Notes: a model not told the origin generated them from the sequence alone. A stretch of DNA of 64,000 bases from Vibrio jasicida CAIM 1864 = LMG 25398 (GCF_000400365.1 NZ_BAOG01000041.1:62001-126000); one strand, 5' to 3'; shown: positions 19,442 through 29,883, counted from the first letter of the stretch. A program made the numbers and translations.

Positions 19442-20248
19442 TTAGTAGCCGTTTGAGGTAAAGTCTGGCTGAAACTGCCCATCCGTCAGGCGATTAACCT
19501 CAGTAGAAATGTCACCACTCGGGTGAAGTTCTAATTCTCGCCACCCTGGGCACTCTGTGTCTAACGCAAAGTCATCGGAGTTCGGCTTAAACTGCACACA
19601 GGTTGAAGGTGTTGCCATCACTCGAATACCATTATAAAGAACATTCATGTCTTGGTGCACATGACCACACAAAATGCCCTTTACGTTCTCAAAACGGTCT
19701 ACAACTTGCCAAAATGCTTCAGCATCCTTCAGTGTATGCTGGTCAAGCCAAGCACTACCAACTAACAACGGGTGATGGTGCAATAACACAAGTGTGTGTC
19801 GGTCTGGGTAGTCAGACAACTTTTCTTCTAATAGGGAAAGTTGCTGATCACTTAAACGCCCATGAGGCACGCCCACAACTTGTGAATCTAGCAAGATCAA
19901 CTGCCAATGTTCACCCAGCAAAAGGTGCTCAACAGATTGAATTTGAGGTGATGGTAGAACCGTCCCCATGTTTGGTTTGAAGTCGTGATTGCCAGGCAAC
20001 CAAAAACACGCTTTCTCCAGCGGCGCAATACCCTCGGCAAAACGCTGGTAAGACTCGGCACTGTGATCTTGTGAAATATCACCCGTCGCCAAGATGTATT
20101 CAAACTGCACTTGACGATGAAGAACTTCTTTCACCACGGCTTCAAAGCTGTCGGCGGTTCTTACGCTCAGCAAACTGCCCTCATCTGCGGCAAACAGATG
20201 AGTATCCGTGATTTGTATAAGCTTTATGCTGTCACTAGATGATTGCAA
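19442..20248 (-). CDS. cpdA: 3',5'-cyclic-AMP phosphodiesterase CpdA
   Basis: CpdA hydrolyses cAMP to AMP and so limits CRP signalling. The 268-residue protein has the class III metallophosphoesterase motifs: TDTH (Asp15, His17), GDIS, LPGNHD, HHHPLL and CGHVHQD, which bind two metals. The only plausible start is TTG at 20246-20248 with an AGG ribosome site about 8 bp upstream; no upstream in-frame ATG exists and the family motif starts a few residues later. The rare start may keep expression low. It sits between yqiB and yqiA. Confidence 0.94.
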   Translation of the reverse strand: MQSSSDSIKLIQITDTHLFAADEGSLLSVRTADSFEAVVKEVLHRQVQFEYILATGDISQDHSAESYQRFAEGIAPLEKACFWLPGNHDFKPNMGTVLPSPQIQSVEHLLLGEHWQLILLDSQVVGVPHGRLSDQQLSLLEEKLSDYPDRHTLVLLHHHPLLVGSAWLDQHTLKDAEAFWQVVDRFENVKGILCGHVHQDMNVLYNGIRVMATPSTCVQFKPNSDDFALDTECPGWRELELHPSGDISTEVNRLTDGQFQPDFTSNGY

Positions 20249-20309
20249 AATGAAAACCTGATTCGTCCACTATTTAATTTTTTGTTATTTTCCCTTAGTG
20301 ACGTGACAA

Positions 20310-20753
20310 TCAATTGAAGGCAAGTGGCGATCGACTAATGCCACTTCGTAAACAGAACGTCAGCCATTCACCAAGGAACGTATTAAGTTGATGTTTTTCA
20401 TCTTTCTGCATCAACTGGTCGTTGGGATAATCATATTTAGCTTTGATACGAGAGAACTCTCCGCTTGAGCATACTTCAGCAACTCTTGCATCGTGATAAA
20501 GCCTGACAGACATCGTCGGTAAAGGAAACACCGGCATCTCATCACTCTGACATATCTCAACAACTGTGGTGTATTTTGTGATTTCATTCACGGTCAGTTG
20601 GTAAACCATGTTCGCTGCTTGATAACAACGAATATCACCAACTTCGGCAGAAGCAGGCAGCAAAGCATTGAGCTTAGCGTAGTTGGTCTCATAAGTTCTC
20701 ATCAGACCCGCTAAGTCAACATGGTATCGCTGTTTTACCGCTACTTGTGCCAT
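20310..20753 (-). CDS. yqiB: DUF1249 family protein YqiB
   Basis: The 147-residue protein belongs to DUF1249, a gamma-proteobacterial family of unknown function always found beside nudF and cpdA. It has no signal peptide or membrane helix. The conserved stretch RLYHDARVAEVC.S is typical, with YPN and MQKDEKHQLNTFLGEWL following. It begins 3 bp after the nudF stop, indicating coupling. Family assignment is from position and recognisable sequence; no function is proposed. Confidence 0.88.
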   Translation of the reverse strand: MAQVAVKQRYHVDLAGLMRTYETNYAKLNALLPASAEVGDIRCYQAANMVYQLTVNEITKYTTVVEICQSDEMPVFPLPTMSVRLYHDARVAEVCSSGEFSRIKAKYDYPNDQLMQKDEKHQLNTFLGEWLTFCLRSGISRSPLAFN

Positions 20754-20756
20754 TAC

Positions 20757-21404
20757 TTATTCTCCACCGATTGGGGAAACTCCCCATTGTGATTTCAATT
20801 CTTGATGGTTAAGTTGTAACCATTGCAATGCAATGATAGAAGCACCATTTTCGAATTTTCCATCCTTCACCCATTGATACGCAGTTTCGCGACTCAGTAC
20901 ATGAACACGAATATCTTCATTCTCATAGTCTAAACCATGAATGCCATGCGCTTTAGTTGCATCCACTTCTCCAATGAACACATCTAATTTTTCCGAGCAA
21001 CCACCAGAAGAAGGGTAATAAGAAGTAACCGAGGTGACGCGTCCCACTTGGATCCCTGCTTCCTCTTCTGCTTCTCGACGAATCACTTCTTCAGCGGACT
21101 CATCACGGTCTATCATTCCTGCAACAATTTCGAATTGCCAAGGAGATGAATGTTCCAATGCCCCAACTCGGATCTGTTCAATGATCACAACTTGATCAGT
21201 CACAGGATCATACGGGAGCATGGCCGCAGCATGACCACGTTCGAACATTTCTCGTTCGACAATCCCACTCCAACCACCAGCAAATAATCTATGCTTAAAA
21301 CGGTATTTCACCATTTTAAAGAAACCTTTAAACACGGTTTCCTTTGAGATTATTTCCACATCTTGGGGAGTAAAATCATTTTGTTGCTTGTCACACTGTT
21401 GCAT
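20757..21404 (-). CDS. nudF: ADP-ribose diphosphatase NudF
   Basis: NudF hydrolyses ADP-ribose and related nucleotide sugars to AMP and sugar phosphate. The 215-residue protein contains a complete Nudix box spanning Gly96 to Gly117 in the pattern GX5EX7REXXEEXG, with Glu114/Glu115 as metal ligands. The upstream E-x-I-V-A-G-M (93 on) is typical of ADP-ribose pyrophosphatases. It heads the minus-strand nudF-yqiB-cpdA-yqiA-parE-parC cluster and diverges from tolC over 229 bp. Confidence 0.94.
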   Translation of the reverse strand: MQQCDKQQNDFTPQDVEIISKETVFKGFFKMVKYRFKHRLFAGGWSGIVEREMFERGHAAAMLPYDPVTDQVVIIEQIRVGALEHSSPWQFEIVAGMIDRDESAEEVIRREAEEEAGIQVGRVTSVTSYYPSSGGCSEKLDVFIGEVDATKAHGIHGLDYENEDIRVHVLSRETAYQWVKDGKFENGASIIALQWLQLNHQELKSQWGVSPIGGE

Positions 21405-21633
21405 TCAACACCTCTCTGAGTGAATCTTGTAGTTTACTCATTGTTATTCGCTTGCTCAAAGGACTTGGCTCAACTTTTTGTACAATAGTTATAAATTATT
21501 TTAAGCCTTTCTCAAAAATTTATTGCACAGGTGGATAATTACGTGTAAAAAAGTGCAAAGTTTAGAGTAAATATCGTCCAAATTGAGTTAAACTACTGAG
21601 AATTAACCAATCTATTGACCGCGGGAATGGAAA

Positions 21634-22956
21634 ATGAAAAAACTGCTTCCACTATTTATCAGTGCAGCGCTAGGCAGTATGAGCACAGCAGCATGGGCAG
21701 ACTCCCTTGCTGAAATTTATGACTTAGCAAAACAAAATGACCCACAATTGCTCAGCGTAGCAGCGCAGCGTGATCAAGCTTTTGAAGCAATCAACTCTAG
21801 CCGCAGTGCCCTACTACCACAAATCAACTTAACCGCGGGTTATGACATTACACGTGGCGACAGAGATCAAGACTTCGGTAGTAAAGTATCGACGGACCAA
21901 AACGTCTTATCTGCAGGCGTTGGCTTTACACAAGAGCTGTACAACCGCGCGTCTTGGATTACCCTAGACACTGCAGAAAAAACGGCACGTCAATCAGATG
22001 CAACTTATGCAGCAACGCAACAAGGTTTGATCCTTCGCGTTTCTCAAGCTTACTTTGAAGTACTGCGTGCACAAGACAACCTAGTGTTTGTTCGTGCAGA
22101 GAAAGCCGCGGTTGGTCGCCAATTAGAGCAAACCAAACAACGTTTTGAAGTAGGCCTATCGGCAATTACTGACGTACATGATGCACAAGCACAATTTGAT
22201 GCAGTATTGGCTGATGAAGTTCTAGCAGAAAACGATCTGATCAACAGCTACGAGTCACTACGTGAAATTACAGGCCAAGAACACAAAAACCTAAATGTTC
22301 TTGATACTGCTCGTTTCTCTGCAAGTCGTCCAAGCACACCAGCTGAAACACTAGTAGAAGAAGCAAAAACAACCAACCTAAGCCTTTTATCAGCACGTAT
22401 TTCACAAGACATTGCGCGTGACAATATTTCGCTAGCGAGTTCTGGTCACCTACCAACGCTATCTCTGGACGGTGGTTACAACTACGCTGATACTGCGGAA
22501 AGCATTAACGATAATACAGCCGATGGCTTCAATGTTGGTGTAAACCTAGCCGTGCCACTTTACACAGGTGGTCGTACAACATCTGAAGTGAAACAAGCGG
22601 AATACAGCTACGTTGCTGCTAGTGAAAACCTAGAAGCTGAATACCGTAGTGTTGTGAAAGAAGTGCGAGCACAAAACAACAACATTAACGCCTCTATCGG
22701 CGCACTAAAAGCGTACGAACAATCTGTGGTTTCTGCACAGTCTGCACTTGAAGCAACAGAAGCTGGTTTCGATGTTGGTACTCGTACTATCGTTGACGTG
22801 CTAGACGCAACTCGTCGTCTTTACGATGCAAACAAAAACCTTTCAGATGCACGTTACAACTACATTCTTGCAGGTCTTCAGCTACGCCAAGCCGTTGGTA
22901 CGCTAAGTGAGCAAGACATCCTAGATGTAGACGCGGGCCTTAAGCCAGCAAAATAA
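21634..22956 (+). CDS. tolC: Outer-membrane efflux channel TolC
   Basis: TolC is the trimeric outer-membrane duct used by tripartite drug efflux pumps and type I secretion systems. The 440-residue protein has a signal peptide (about residues 1-22, ending AWA) and starts mature sequence DSLAEIYDLAKQNDPQLL. The two structural repeats are visible by the matching segments around residues 40-60 and 250-270 and by the paired helix motifs (GLSAITDVHDAQ, GTRTIVDVLDAT). Its length is shorter than E. coli TolC because the C-terminal tail is missing, as is usual in vibrios. It is monocistronic. Confidence 0.96.
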   Translation: MKKLLPLFISAALGSMSTAAWADSLAEIYDLAKQNDPQLLSVAAQRDQAFEAINSSRSALLPQINLTAGYDITRGDRDQDFGSKVSTDQNVLSAGVGFTQELYNRASWITLDTAEKTARQSDATYAATQQGLILRVSQAYFEVLRAQDNLVFVRAEKAAVGRQLEQTKQRFEVGLSAITDVHDAQAQFDAVLADEVLAENDLINSYESLREITGQEHKNLNVLDTARFSASRPSTPAETLVEEAKTTNLSLLSARISQDIARDNISLASSGHLPTLSLDGGYNYADTAESINDNTADGFNVGVNLAVPLYTGGRTTSEVKQAEYSYVAASENLEAEYRSVVKEVRAQNNNINASIGALKAYEQSVVSAQSALEATEAGFDVGTRTIVDVLDATRRLYDANKNLSDARYNYILAGLQLRQAVGTLSEQDILDVDAGLKPAK

Positions 22957-22972
22957 ACGTCTAAGTAACACG

Positions 22973-23007
22973 AAAAACGCCAGTTGATTTCAACTGGCGT
23001 TTTTTTT
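22973..23007 (+). terminator. Terminator of tolC
   Basis: ACGCCAGTTG (22977-22986) pairs with CAACTGGCGT (22991-23000), loop of 4, followed by a run of T. Confidence 0.93.
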
Positions 23008-23037
23008 GGGCTAAGTAACCAAGCCAAGTGCGCTCTA

Positions 23038-23083
23038 GGCCCCTTCCCCTTCGAAGGGGGGGATTAGGAAGGGGTTGCTTCTC
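23038..23083. repeat. REP-like intergenic element, unit A
   Basis: GC-rich element with a CCCCTTCGAAGGGG core and the flanking GGATTAGGAAGGGG, able to fold into nested hairpins. It resembles the CCCCTCC/GGAGGGG type of extragenic repeats. It lies after the tolC terminator. Confidence 0.55.
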
Positions 23084-23119
23084 GATCTAATTGACGACAC
23101 TGGTTTTCAATCAGACCGA

Positions 23120-23167
23120 GCATTCCCCCCTCTAACTCCCCCTTGAAAAGAGGGAGGTCTGGAATGC
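23120..23167. repeat. REP-like intergenic element, unit B (inverted relative to A)
   Basis: Bounded by GCATTCC (23120-23126) and GGAATGC (23161-23167), with an inner CCCTC/GAGGG stem. It shares the CTAACTCCCCCTT-type core with the complement of unit A, so the two form an inverted doublet 36 bp apart. Confidence 0.55.
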
Positions 23168-23193
23168 GTTTGTGGTTAGATGCACTCCTCCAA

Positions 23194-23224
23194 AAACAAC
23201 AAAGGCCGCTCGAAAGCGACCTTT
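23194..23224 (-). terminator. Terminator of hldE
   Basis: AAAGGCCGCT (23201-23210) pairs with AGCGACCTTT (23215-23224) with one wobble, loop CGAA. The minus-strand tail is TTGTTGTTTTTGG. Confidence 0.85.
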
Positions 23225-23263
23225 AACAATCAATTTGTAGTAATCAGTTTGGCGAGCAAGGTA

Positions 23264-24694
23264 TTAACCCTTACCACCTTTGATAGCGTTGATGATCTCG
23301 CTGGTTGAACAACCATCTTCAAAGTTCAGTACACGAACTTCACCGCCTGCAGCAATCACTTCTTTACCACCCGCGATCTCTTCTGGTTTGTAATCACCAC
23401 CTTTCACCAATAAGCTAGGCAGCACTTCTGAGATCAAACGCTGTGGTGTGTCTTCACTGAACGGTACAACCCAATCAACCGCGCCAAGACCCGCCAAGAC
23501 TGCCATACGACGATCTGTTGGGTTCACTGGACGACCTGGGCCTTTCAAGCGTTTCACTGAGTCATCAGTATTCACTGCAACGATTAGGCGGTCACCTAAC
23601 TCAGCAGCATGATTTAGGTAAGAAACATGACCTGCGTGTAGAATATCGAAACAACCATTGGTCATCACCACCTTCTCGCCTTTTGCACGTGCTTTCTTCA
23701 CGGCTTCAATCAGCGCTTGCTCTGAAATCACGCCGTAGTCTGTATCTTGACTGCCGTGAATAGCTTCAGCCAATTCAATCTCAGATAGTGTTGATGTACC
23801 TAATTTACCAACCACAACACCTGCGGCTGCGTTTGCTAGTGCACAAGCTTCTTCAAACGATTTACCAGCGGCTACCGATGCTGCTAATACAGAAATAACC
23901 GTATCACCCGCACCTGTTACGTCATACACTTCTTTCGCTTGTGTCGGTAGGTGGAATGGCTCTGCACCACGGCGAATCAATGTCATGCCGTTTTCGCTGC
24001 GTGTCACCAACAGAGCTTCAAATTCGAACTCTTCAACTAAAGCTAGCGCTTTTTCTACTAACTCTTGGTCAGATTTCACTTTGCCTACAACGTCTTCAAA
24101 CTCTTTCATGTTTGGAGTCAGAAGGGTTGCGCCACGGTAGCGTTCGAAATCCGCCCCTTTAGGGTCAATAAATACAGGAATGTTTGCTGCGCGTGCTTTT
24201 TGGATGTACGCCTGTACATGCTCAAGCGAACCTTTTGCGTAGTCAGACATGATGACCGCTTTCACGCTTGGTAGCGCGGCTTCCATGCGAGACAATACAG
24301 GCTCTGCATCTGTGTTCTCGAACTTGTCTTCAAAATCCAAACGAATCAACTGTTGACCACGGCTCATGACTCGCAGTTTAGTAATCGTTGGGTATTCAGG
24401 AAGCGCCACAAAGTCGCATTTTACTTTTAGCGAGTTCAGGGTTTCAGTCAGCACTTTCGCTGGCTCATCCATACCCGTTAGACCAACAATGTGAGCGTGA
24501 CCGCCAAGTGAAGCAATATTCATTGCGACGTTCGCAGCACCACCTGGACGCTCTTCATTGTTTTCTACTTTCACAACAGGTACTGGCGCTTCAGGAGAAA
24601 TACGTCCAGTCGGGCCATACCAGTAACGATCTAGCATGACATCGCCGATGATAAGCACACCAGCGCTGTTGTAATCAGGTAGAATTGGTTTCAT
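23264..24694 (-). CDS. hldE: Bifunctional heptose kinase / ADP-heptose synthase HldE
   Basis: HldE makes ADP-heptose for the lipopolysaccharide inner core: it phosphorylates heptose 7-phosphate at C1 and then adenylylates heptose 1-phosphate. The 476-residue protein has an N-terminal PfkB-type kinase (about residues 1-318, with [11 protein letters not shown] and the DVTGAGDT anion hole). The C-terminal nucleotidyltransferase (about 340-476) has [16 protein letters not shown]. The frame is open 13 codons upstream, but the ATG at 24692-24694 matches the family N-terminus [12 protein letters not shown] and has a GGAG site. It lies 77 bp behind glnE. Confidence 0.96.
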   Translation of the reverse strand: MKPILPDYNSAGVLIIGDVMLDRYWYGPTGRISPEAPVPVVKVENNEERPGGAANVAMNIASLGGHAHIVGLTGMDEPAKVLTETLNSLKVKCDFVALPEYPTITKLRVMSRGQQLIRLDFEDKFENTDAEPVLSRMEAALPSVKAVIMSDYAKGSLEHVQAYIQKARAANIPVFIDPKGADFERYRGATLLTPNMKEFEDVVGKVKSDQELVEKALALVEEFEFEALLVTRSENGMTLIRRGAEPFHLPTQAKEVYDVTGAGDTVISVLAASVAAGKSFEEACALANAAAGVVVGKLGTSTLSEIELAEAIHGSQDTDYGVISEQALIEAVKKARAKGEKVVMTNGCFDILHAGHVSYLNHAAELGDRLIVAVNTDDSVKRLKGPGRPVNPTDRRMAVLAGLGAVDWVVPFSEDTPQRLISEVLPSLLVKGGDYKPEEIAGGKEVIAAGGEVRVLNFEDGCSTSEIINAIKGGKG

Positions 24695-24771
24695 TATTGG
24701 TCTCCAAAAATTAAATCGTGGTGAGTTTAACACAGCCTTTTTCTAGGCTGAACCTTGCACATGACTTCTGC

Positions 24772-27615
24772 TTAGGCAAACCATTGATTCCATGCTTGCT
24801 TCACCCACTCGCGCTCCGCAACAAACTTATCTTCCGCCACATCAGCATCCAAATTAAGTAAGTTACGGCGATGAATCTCATCACGCATCGATGTGTATGC
24901 GCGAGTTAACTGCATCGCTTGATTTTCTTCCATAACACCCTGAGCAATCAAGGTTTCAAAAATTCTTACGTTATCGCACCAACGTATTAGTTTAGGCTTA
25001 CTGTGACTGTAGTTGAGCACAAGGTATTGAGCGAGAAATTCAACGTCGGTAATACCGCCCTTATCCTGCTTAAGCATAAAGCGCTCAGACTTTTTCCCGC
25101 CAAGGTGATCACGCATTTTTTCCCGCATATCGACCACCTGCTTCTTCAGCGTATCTTGGTCACGCGATTTACACAGCACATCATGGCGCGTGTTATGGAA
25201 AGCTATCGCTAATGGTTCGTCACCATAAATCATGCGAGCACGTACTAACGCCTGATGTTCCCAAGTCCACGCATCTTGATGTTGATAATCGTCAAATGCA
25301 TCGGTCGGGCTTACCAGTAATCCTGATGCACCAGAAGGACGTAAGCGAGTATCCACTTCGTACAGAATGCCTGATGCAGTGCGGGTCGAGAAAATATGAA
25401 TGATGCGCTGTGCCAAACGAAGGTAAAACTGACGACCGTCGATTTCTTTCTTACCATCGGTATACACATTTACCGGACAATCGTGCATAAACACGATGTC
25501 GAGATCTGAGTTGTAGCCCAATTCCCAACCACCGACTTTCCCATAACCAATCACAGCAAAACCTTTACCTTCACGATCTTTTACGTGTGTTGGTTCACCA
25601 TACTTTTCCGACACTTGTAGCCAAGCTTGGTTCACTACGGCTTCTACGATGGCTTCAGCTAAGTAAGTTAAGTGGTCACTTACTTTCATCACTGGTAACA
25701 CACCAGCAATGTCTGCGGCAGCAATGCGGAGGATGCAAATTTGCTTGAACTGACGCAACGCCTCCATTTGCTGTTCCATATCATCCTCTGGAATACGAGC
25801 AAGGAAGTCGCGCAGCTCCGTTCGGTAGTTGTCGAGTGGGATTGGGTTATAAAGGTGCTGAGGGTCGATCAGCTCATCAAGCAGTATTGGGTAACGCGAT
25901 AGCTGCTCGGAAATCATCGGACTTGCAGTGCACAGACGCACCAATTGCACCAATGCGGCAGGGTGCTCATCCAGCAATTCTAAATACGTAGTGCGCGTGC
26001 AAATGTTATGCAGCAAATGCAGAACTCGTGGCAGACCAAACTGTGCATCAGGATGGGCGAACACCGCATCGAAGACTTTCGGCATTAACTTAGTTAAGAC
26101 TTCACGCCCACGTGGGCCAAGCGTTTTTTTCGCTAAGTCTGCCTTAAACTGCATGATGGTTTTAGCAAGCGCTTCCGAGTTCTCCGTTTTGATGTCTTCT
26201 TGCAACACATGTTCAAGCACATCTTGCTTGGTCGCCATGTCCCAAAGTTCATGGAAATGACGTGCGATGGTTTCCGTCTCGTCCTCTTCGTCATCACCAA
26301 TTAAGTTCTCAAACACCTTATGTACGTTAGCCATATGCTGTTGAGTTTGAGCAATCAAATCATCCCAAGCATCAAATCGCATCGCAATGGCCAGTTTTAG
26401 GCGTTCATCATCGCAATCAGGCAAGGTTTGGGTTTGTTTATCGGCCATCGCTTGCAGCAAGTTTTCCAGCTTACGTAAGTATTTATAGGCCGTTTCTAAA
26501 TTCTCGACTTCTGATGGGGTTAACTGGCCTAATTCACCAATGGCATTCAAGGTTTCTAGTAAACCACGACCTCGCAAAGAAGGCTCTCGACCACCACGAA
26601 TTAACTGGAATACTTGAGCAATAAACTCAATTTCACGAATGCCACCAGCGCCTAATTTAATGTTGTTACTCAAACCACGGCGACGTACTTCACTGCTGAT
26701 CATCGATTTCATTCGACGCAGAGATTGAATCGCACTGAAGTCGATATAACGGCGGAACACAAATGGGCGCAGCATCTGGCGCAATTCTTGGTATTGCGGA
26801 TACATTTCGCTGCCCATGACGCGTGCTTTGATCATCGCGTAACGTTCCCAGTCGCGCCCTTGCTCTTGATAATAATCTTCGAGAGCTGCGTAGCTCATGA
26901 CCAAGGGGCCACTTTCACCAAACGGACGTAGACGCATGTCAACGCGGTAACAGAAACCATCAAAGGTTTGTTGGTCGAGCGCTTTAATGATGCGTTGACC
27001 CAAACGGGTAAAGAACTGTGCATTGGCAATACTACGACGTGCACCTTGCGTCTCACCATTTTCTGGATAGGTGAAGATCAAGTCGATATCGGAAGAAAAG
27101 TTCAGCTCGCCACCACCCAACTTACCCATACCAATGATCAGCATAGGTTGCGCTTCGCCTTCGGCATTGGTTGGGGTTCCCCACTCATTGCAACAAATCT
27201 TATATTGCCATTGGTAGGTCTCGAAGATCATCGCTTCTGCCAATTGTGATAAGTGACTAAGTGACTCTTCTAGCGTCCAAGTGTGGGTGAAGTCTTTCCA
27301 CGCAATGTAGACCATTTCACGGTTGCGAAATTGGCGCAGCACACGGTGTCCCGCCATTTCATCTTGGCATTCCACCAGAAGCTCTGCGAGGCGTGTACGA
27401 TAAGCTTGTTGTCGACTGCTTTCTGCCAGCATGCTTGGCAAGTTTTGTGCGAGTGTCTCATCACGATGAATCGCTTCGGTTATGAACTTACTTAACCCAG
27501 ACACAAAACGAAATTGCTCAGCAATCTCGGTTGGCCATTGTTGAACGTATCCCGCTTGCTCGGCGTTTTGAACCGCAGAATCCGCGACAGAAATCAGTGA
27601 CGAAGGCAGCTGCAT
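24772..27615 (-). CDS. glnE: Glutamine synthetase adenylyltransferase / adenylyl-removing enzyme
   Basis: GlnE attaches AMP to glutamine synthetase when nitrogen is plentiful and removes it when it is scarce, under PII control. The protein is 947 residues from the ATG at 27613-27615 ([12 protein letters not shown]). That start has AAGGAAG upstream; eight extra codons are open before it. The two nucleotidyltransferase halves are visible: [17 protein letters not shown] (about residue 162 on, de-adenylylation) and [17 protein letters not shown] (about 692 on, adenylylation), each with the catalytic DxD-type acids. The glnE-hldE order is common in gamma-proteobacteria. Confidence 0.96.
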   Translation of the reverse strand: MQLPSSLISVADSAVQNAEQAGYVQQWPTEIAEQFRFVSGLSKFITEAIHRDETLAQNLPSMLAESSRQQAYRTRLAELLVECQDEMAGHRVLRQFRNREMVYIAWKDFTHTWTLEESLSHLSQLAEAMIFETYQWQYKICCNEWGTPTNAEGEAQPMLIIGMGKLGGGELNFSSDIDLIFTYPENGETQGARRSIANAQFFTRLGQRIIKALDQQTFDGFCYRVDMRLRPFGESGPLVMSYAALEDYYQEQGRDWERYAMIKARVMGSEMYPQYQELRQMLRPFVFRRYIDFSAIQSLRRMKSMISSEVRRRGLSNNIKLGAGGIREIEFIAQVFQLIRGGREPSLRGRGLLETLNAIGELGQLTPSEVENLETAYKYLRKLENLLQAMADKQTQTLPDCDDERLKLAIAMRFDAWDDLIAQTQQHMANVHKVFENLIGDDEEDETETIARHFHELWDMATKQDVLEHVLQEDIKTENSEALAKTIMQFKADLAKKTLGPRGREVLTKLMPKVFDAVFAHPDAQFGLPRVLHLLHNICTRTTYLELLDEHPAALVQLVRLCTASPMISEQLSRYPILLDELIDPQHLYNPIPLDNYRTELRDFLARIPEDDMEQQMEALRQFKQICILRIAAADIAGVLPVMKVSDHLTYLAEAIVEAVVNQAWLQVSEKYGEPTHVKDREGKGFAVIGYGKVGGWELGYNSDLDIVFMHDCPVNVYTDGKKEIDGRQFYLRLAQRIIHIFSTRTASGILYEVDTRLRPSGASGLLVSPTDAFDDYQHQDAWTWEHQALVRARMIYGDEPLAIAFHNTRHDVLCKSRDQDTLKKQVVDMREKMRDHLGGKKSERFMLKQDKGGITDVEFLAQYLVLNYSHSKPKLIRWCDNVRIFETLIAQGVMEENQAMQLTRAYTSMRDEIHRRNLLNLDADVAEDKFVAEREWVKQAWNQWFA

Positions 27616-27681
27616 TTTTCTTCCTTGTTTGAAAAGCACTGTGATTAGGTGTTATCACTTATTTATACCAGAGTTAGCACA

Positions 27682-27716
27682 AATAAAAACGCCCACAAAA
27701 GGTTTGTGGGCGTTTT
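27682..27716 (-). terminator. Terminator of the chemotaxis receptor gene
   Basis: AAAACGCCCACAAA (27686-27699) pairs with TTTGTGGGCGTTTT (27703-27716), loop AGG. It lies between the receptor gene and glnE, both on the minus strand. Confidence 0.92.
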
Positions 27717-27733
27717 ATCAAAGCTTGTTAGAC

Positions 27734-28990
27734 TTAGACTTGGAAGGATTTAATCTTCTCATCTAACTCTTCGGCATTACTTTGCATCATTTCAGACGTT
27801 TCAAGCAACTCCGTCACAACAACAACAGATGCTTCCACCAACTCACGAACGTTAGTGAGGTTTTGGCTCATTTCTTCTGCGACGCTACTTTGTTGGCCTG
27901 AAGCCGTCGCAATCTGGAAGTTCATGTCGTTGATTTGTGTCACTTGACCAACGATGCCATCCAGTTCAGAGCCTGCATTGGACACCAACTCAACCCCTTC
28001 AGCTGCTTCAACCACGCTCTTTTCCATCAATTCGACGGCAGATTCAGCACTCGATTGAAGCTGTGTGATCATTTCTTGAATTTCAACGGTCGCTTGTTGT
28101 GTACGCTGGGCAAGGTTACGAACCTCATCCGCAACCACGGCAAAACCTCGACCTGCTTCACCTGCACGCGCCGCTTCAATCGCTGCGTTCAACGCAAGTA
28201 GGTTAGTTTGCTCTGAGATACCTTGAATGGTCCCTACTACACTACCAATCGCTTCTACGCGTTCTTCTACTTGGTTAACGGCACTTGCCGAAGACGCGAT
28301 ATCAGAAGAGAGCTCACTCATTTTAGACACGGTTTTTTGCAAGAACTGCTGGCCAGTCACTGCTTGAGTTGAAGCTTGCTCGGTTAAAGTTGACGCTGTT
28401 TGCGCATGTTCAGCTACAGTTTGTACGGTTGAAGACATCTCGCTCATGGCCGTCGCAAGCTGGTCGATTTCATTAAACTCTTCTTGTGCTGACTCTTTCG
28501 TCTCGGACATGCTCAATGTCATCACCTCTGTGAGGGTAGAAAGTTCTTCCGAAGAGTTGATTTGCATTTGAATGACATCATGCAGTTGGCGACGAGTGGT
28601 CTCAAGTTCACGAGCCACATCGCCGTATTCGTCTTTACAATCCATTCCAAAAGGAACAGAAAGGTTCTTACTTGCCATTAATTTGATGGCTTCATTAAGG
28701 TATTGCGTCTGACGCAACATCACGCGCGCAGCGGCCAGCAGTAGTACCACAAACACCACAATTAAGATCGCTGTTTGCCAAGCAACTTGAGTGAGATACG
28801 CTTCATAATGCTGCTGGGCAACTTGTTCGTTCTGAGTTGCCGCTAGTAATGAATCGTAGAATGTGCTCGCATCCCACAGTTGCTTCGCCACAATTAGGAT
28901 GGTGCTAAATACCATCAACATGACCATTTTCGGAACGAGCTTGATGTCGGATATCACCCTTTCCCACGGCTTAAATGCCAGCTTTTCCAT
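27734..28990 (-). CDS. Methyl-accepting chemotaxis protein with a very short periplasmic part
   Basis: This 418-residue receptor has two transmembrane helices (about residues 20-38 and 72-92) enclosing only about 33 periplasmic residues. A HAMP-like linker (about 93-150) and a complete cytoplasmic signalling domain follow. The conserved hairpin tip reads [19 protein letters not shown], then [15 protein letters not shown], which binds CheA/CheW. The periplasmic loop is too small for a ligand-binding domain, so it likely senses through a partner, the membrane or the HAMP region. The ATG has a GGAG site 8 bp upstream. No chemotaxis genes lie nearby; the ligand is unknown. Confidence 0.92.
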   Translation of the reverse strand: MEKLAFKPWERVISDIKLVPKMVMLMVFSTILIVAKQLWDASTFYDSLLAATQNEQVAQQHYEAYLTQVAWQTAILIVVFVVLLLAAARVMLRQTQYLNEAIKLMASKNLSVPFGMDCKDEYGDVARELETTRRQLHDVIQMQINSSEELSTLTEVMTLSMSETKESAQEEFNEIDQLATAMSEMSSTVQTVAEHAQTASTLTEQASTQAVTGQQFLQKTVSKMSELSSDIASSASAVNQVEERVEAIGSVVGTIQGISEQTNLLALNAAIEAARAGEAGRGFAVVADEVRNLAQRTQQATVEIQEMITQLQSSAESAVELMEKSVVEAAEGVELVSNAGSELDGIVGQVTQINDMNFQIATASGQQSSVAEEMSQNLTNVRELVEASVVVVTELLETSEMMQSNAEELDEKIKSFQV

Positions 28991-29077
28991 TGTCAGTTCT
29001 CCACCGAGTCTTATATAGTCTTACTTATACTTATGCGCGCACTTAACGTTGCCTGCGCGATTTATTTCGAGCTTCGT

Positions 29078-29851
29078 ATGAAAAACCATGATATCAAAGA
29101 CAGCACCAAACCGATGGGGCTGCTATCACTAATATTGTCCTTTATGGCACTATTTGTGATCTCTGGCCTGTTGTTTTTCCCGCTTGATAACGAAACCCGT
29201 CAAGTTCTTATCGGTCTGGATTTTATAATCTGTAGTATTTTTCTATTACAGCTCACCATAGATTTGATCCGGGCCACAGATCGCAGGTCATTTCTTAAGC
29301 ATCACTGGATCGATTTTGTGGCGAGTATCCCAATGGTTGAGCCTTTACGCTTCGCTCGACTGTTTCACATCTTGCGTGTCATTTTGGTCTTACGCTCTTC
29401 AAAGTTCATTCTTTTACAGCTCAAGCAAAACCGTCGAGAAACCACTCTAGCCTCTATCTTATTGCTAATGGTGGTTCTGATAACTCTTGGTTCCAGTGCC
29501 ATGTTGTTTATTGAAGGACAAAGTCCTGAGGCAAACATCCAAACGGGAACAGATGCATTGTGGTGGGCATTTGTGACCATCTCAACAGTTGGTTATGGTG
29601 ACCATTATCCGGTGACGACAGGCGGCAAACTACTGGCTGTACTGGTCATCATCTGTGGTGTCGGTATCTTCGGTATGATTTCTGGTTTGATTACATCGAT
29701 TCTGACTGCGCCAACCAGACAGCAAGATCATCGCTCAAAAAATAAAGAAAAGCTGTTAGAACAGGTGCTAGACAGACAAGAACAGATTTTGAACCGGCTA
29801 CAAGTGATTGAAGAAGAGCTTCAAGAACAAAAGCAGCAGACAAAAAAATAG
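29078..29851 (+). CDS. Voltage-gated-type potassium channel, six-helix, no RCK domain
   Basis: The 257-residue protein looks like a single-domain K+ channel. Hydrophobic helices run from about residues 14-34 and 43-62. An S4-like segment with regularly spaced arginines (RFARLFHILRVILVLR, 91-106) is followed by S5 (about 124-145), the filter TVGYGD (170-175) and S6 (about 183-209). A charged coiled-coil tail (222-255) probably supports tetramer assembly; no RCK/NAD-binding domain is present. The frame opens 15 codons earlier, but the ATG at 29078 has a GAG site and the more typical N-terminus. It diverges from the chemotaxis receptor gene. Confidence 0.88.
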   Translation: MKNHDIKDSTKPMGLLSLILSFMALFVISGLLFFPLDNETRQVLIGLDFIICSIFLLQLTIDLIRATDRRSFLKHHWIDFVASIPMVEPLRFARLFHILRVILVLRSSKFILLQLKQNRRETTLASILLLMVVLITLGSSAMLFIEGQSPEANIQTGTDALWWAFVTISTVGYGDHYPVTTGGKLLAVLVIICGVGIFGMISGLITSILTAPTRQQDHRSKNKEKLLEQVLDRQEQILNRLQVIEEELQEQKQQTKK

Positions 29852-29873
29852 GACCCTAAGGTCCTATTTTTTA
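29842..29873. terminator. Bidirectional terminator between the K+ channel gene and ygiF
   Basis: AAAAATAGGACC (29844-29855) pairs with GGTCCTATTTTT (29860-29871), loop CTAA, flanked by A- and T-runs. The channel gene's stop codon lies inside the left arm. Confidence 0.9.
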
Positions 29874-29883
29874 TTGTTTGATC

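Noticed and set aside
24729..24746. Terminator between glnE and hldE (CAGCCT/AGGCTG hairpin)
   Set aside because: Only a 6-bp stem, with no T-run on the minus strand; the two genes probably remain co-transcribed.
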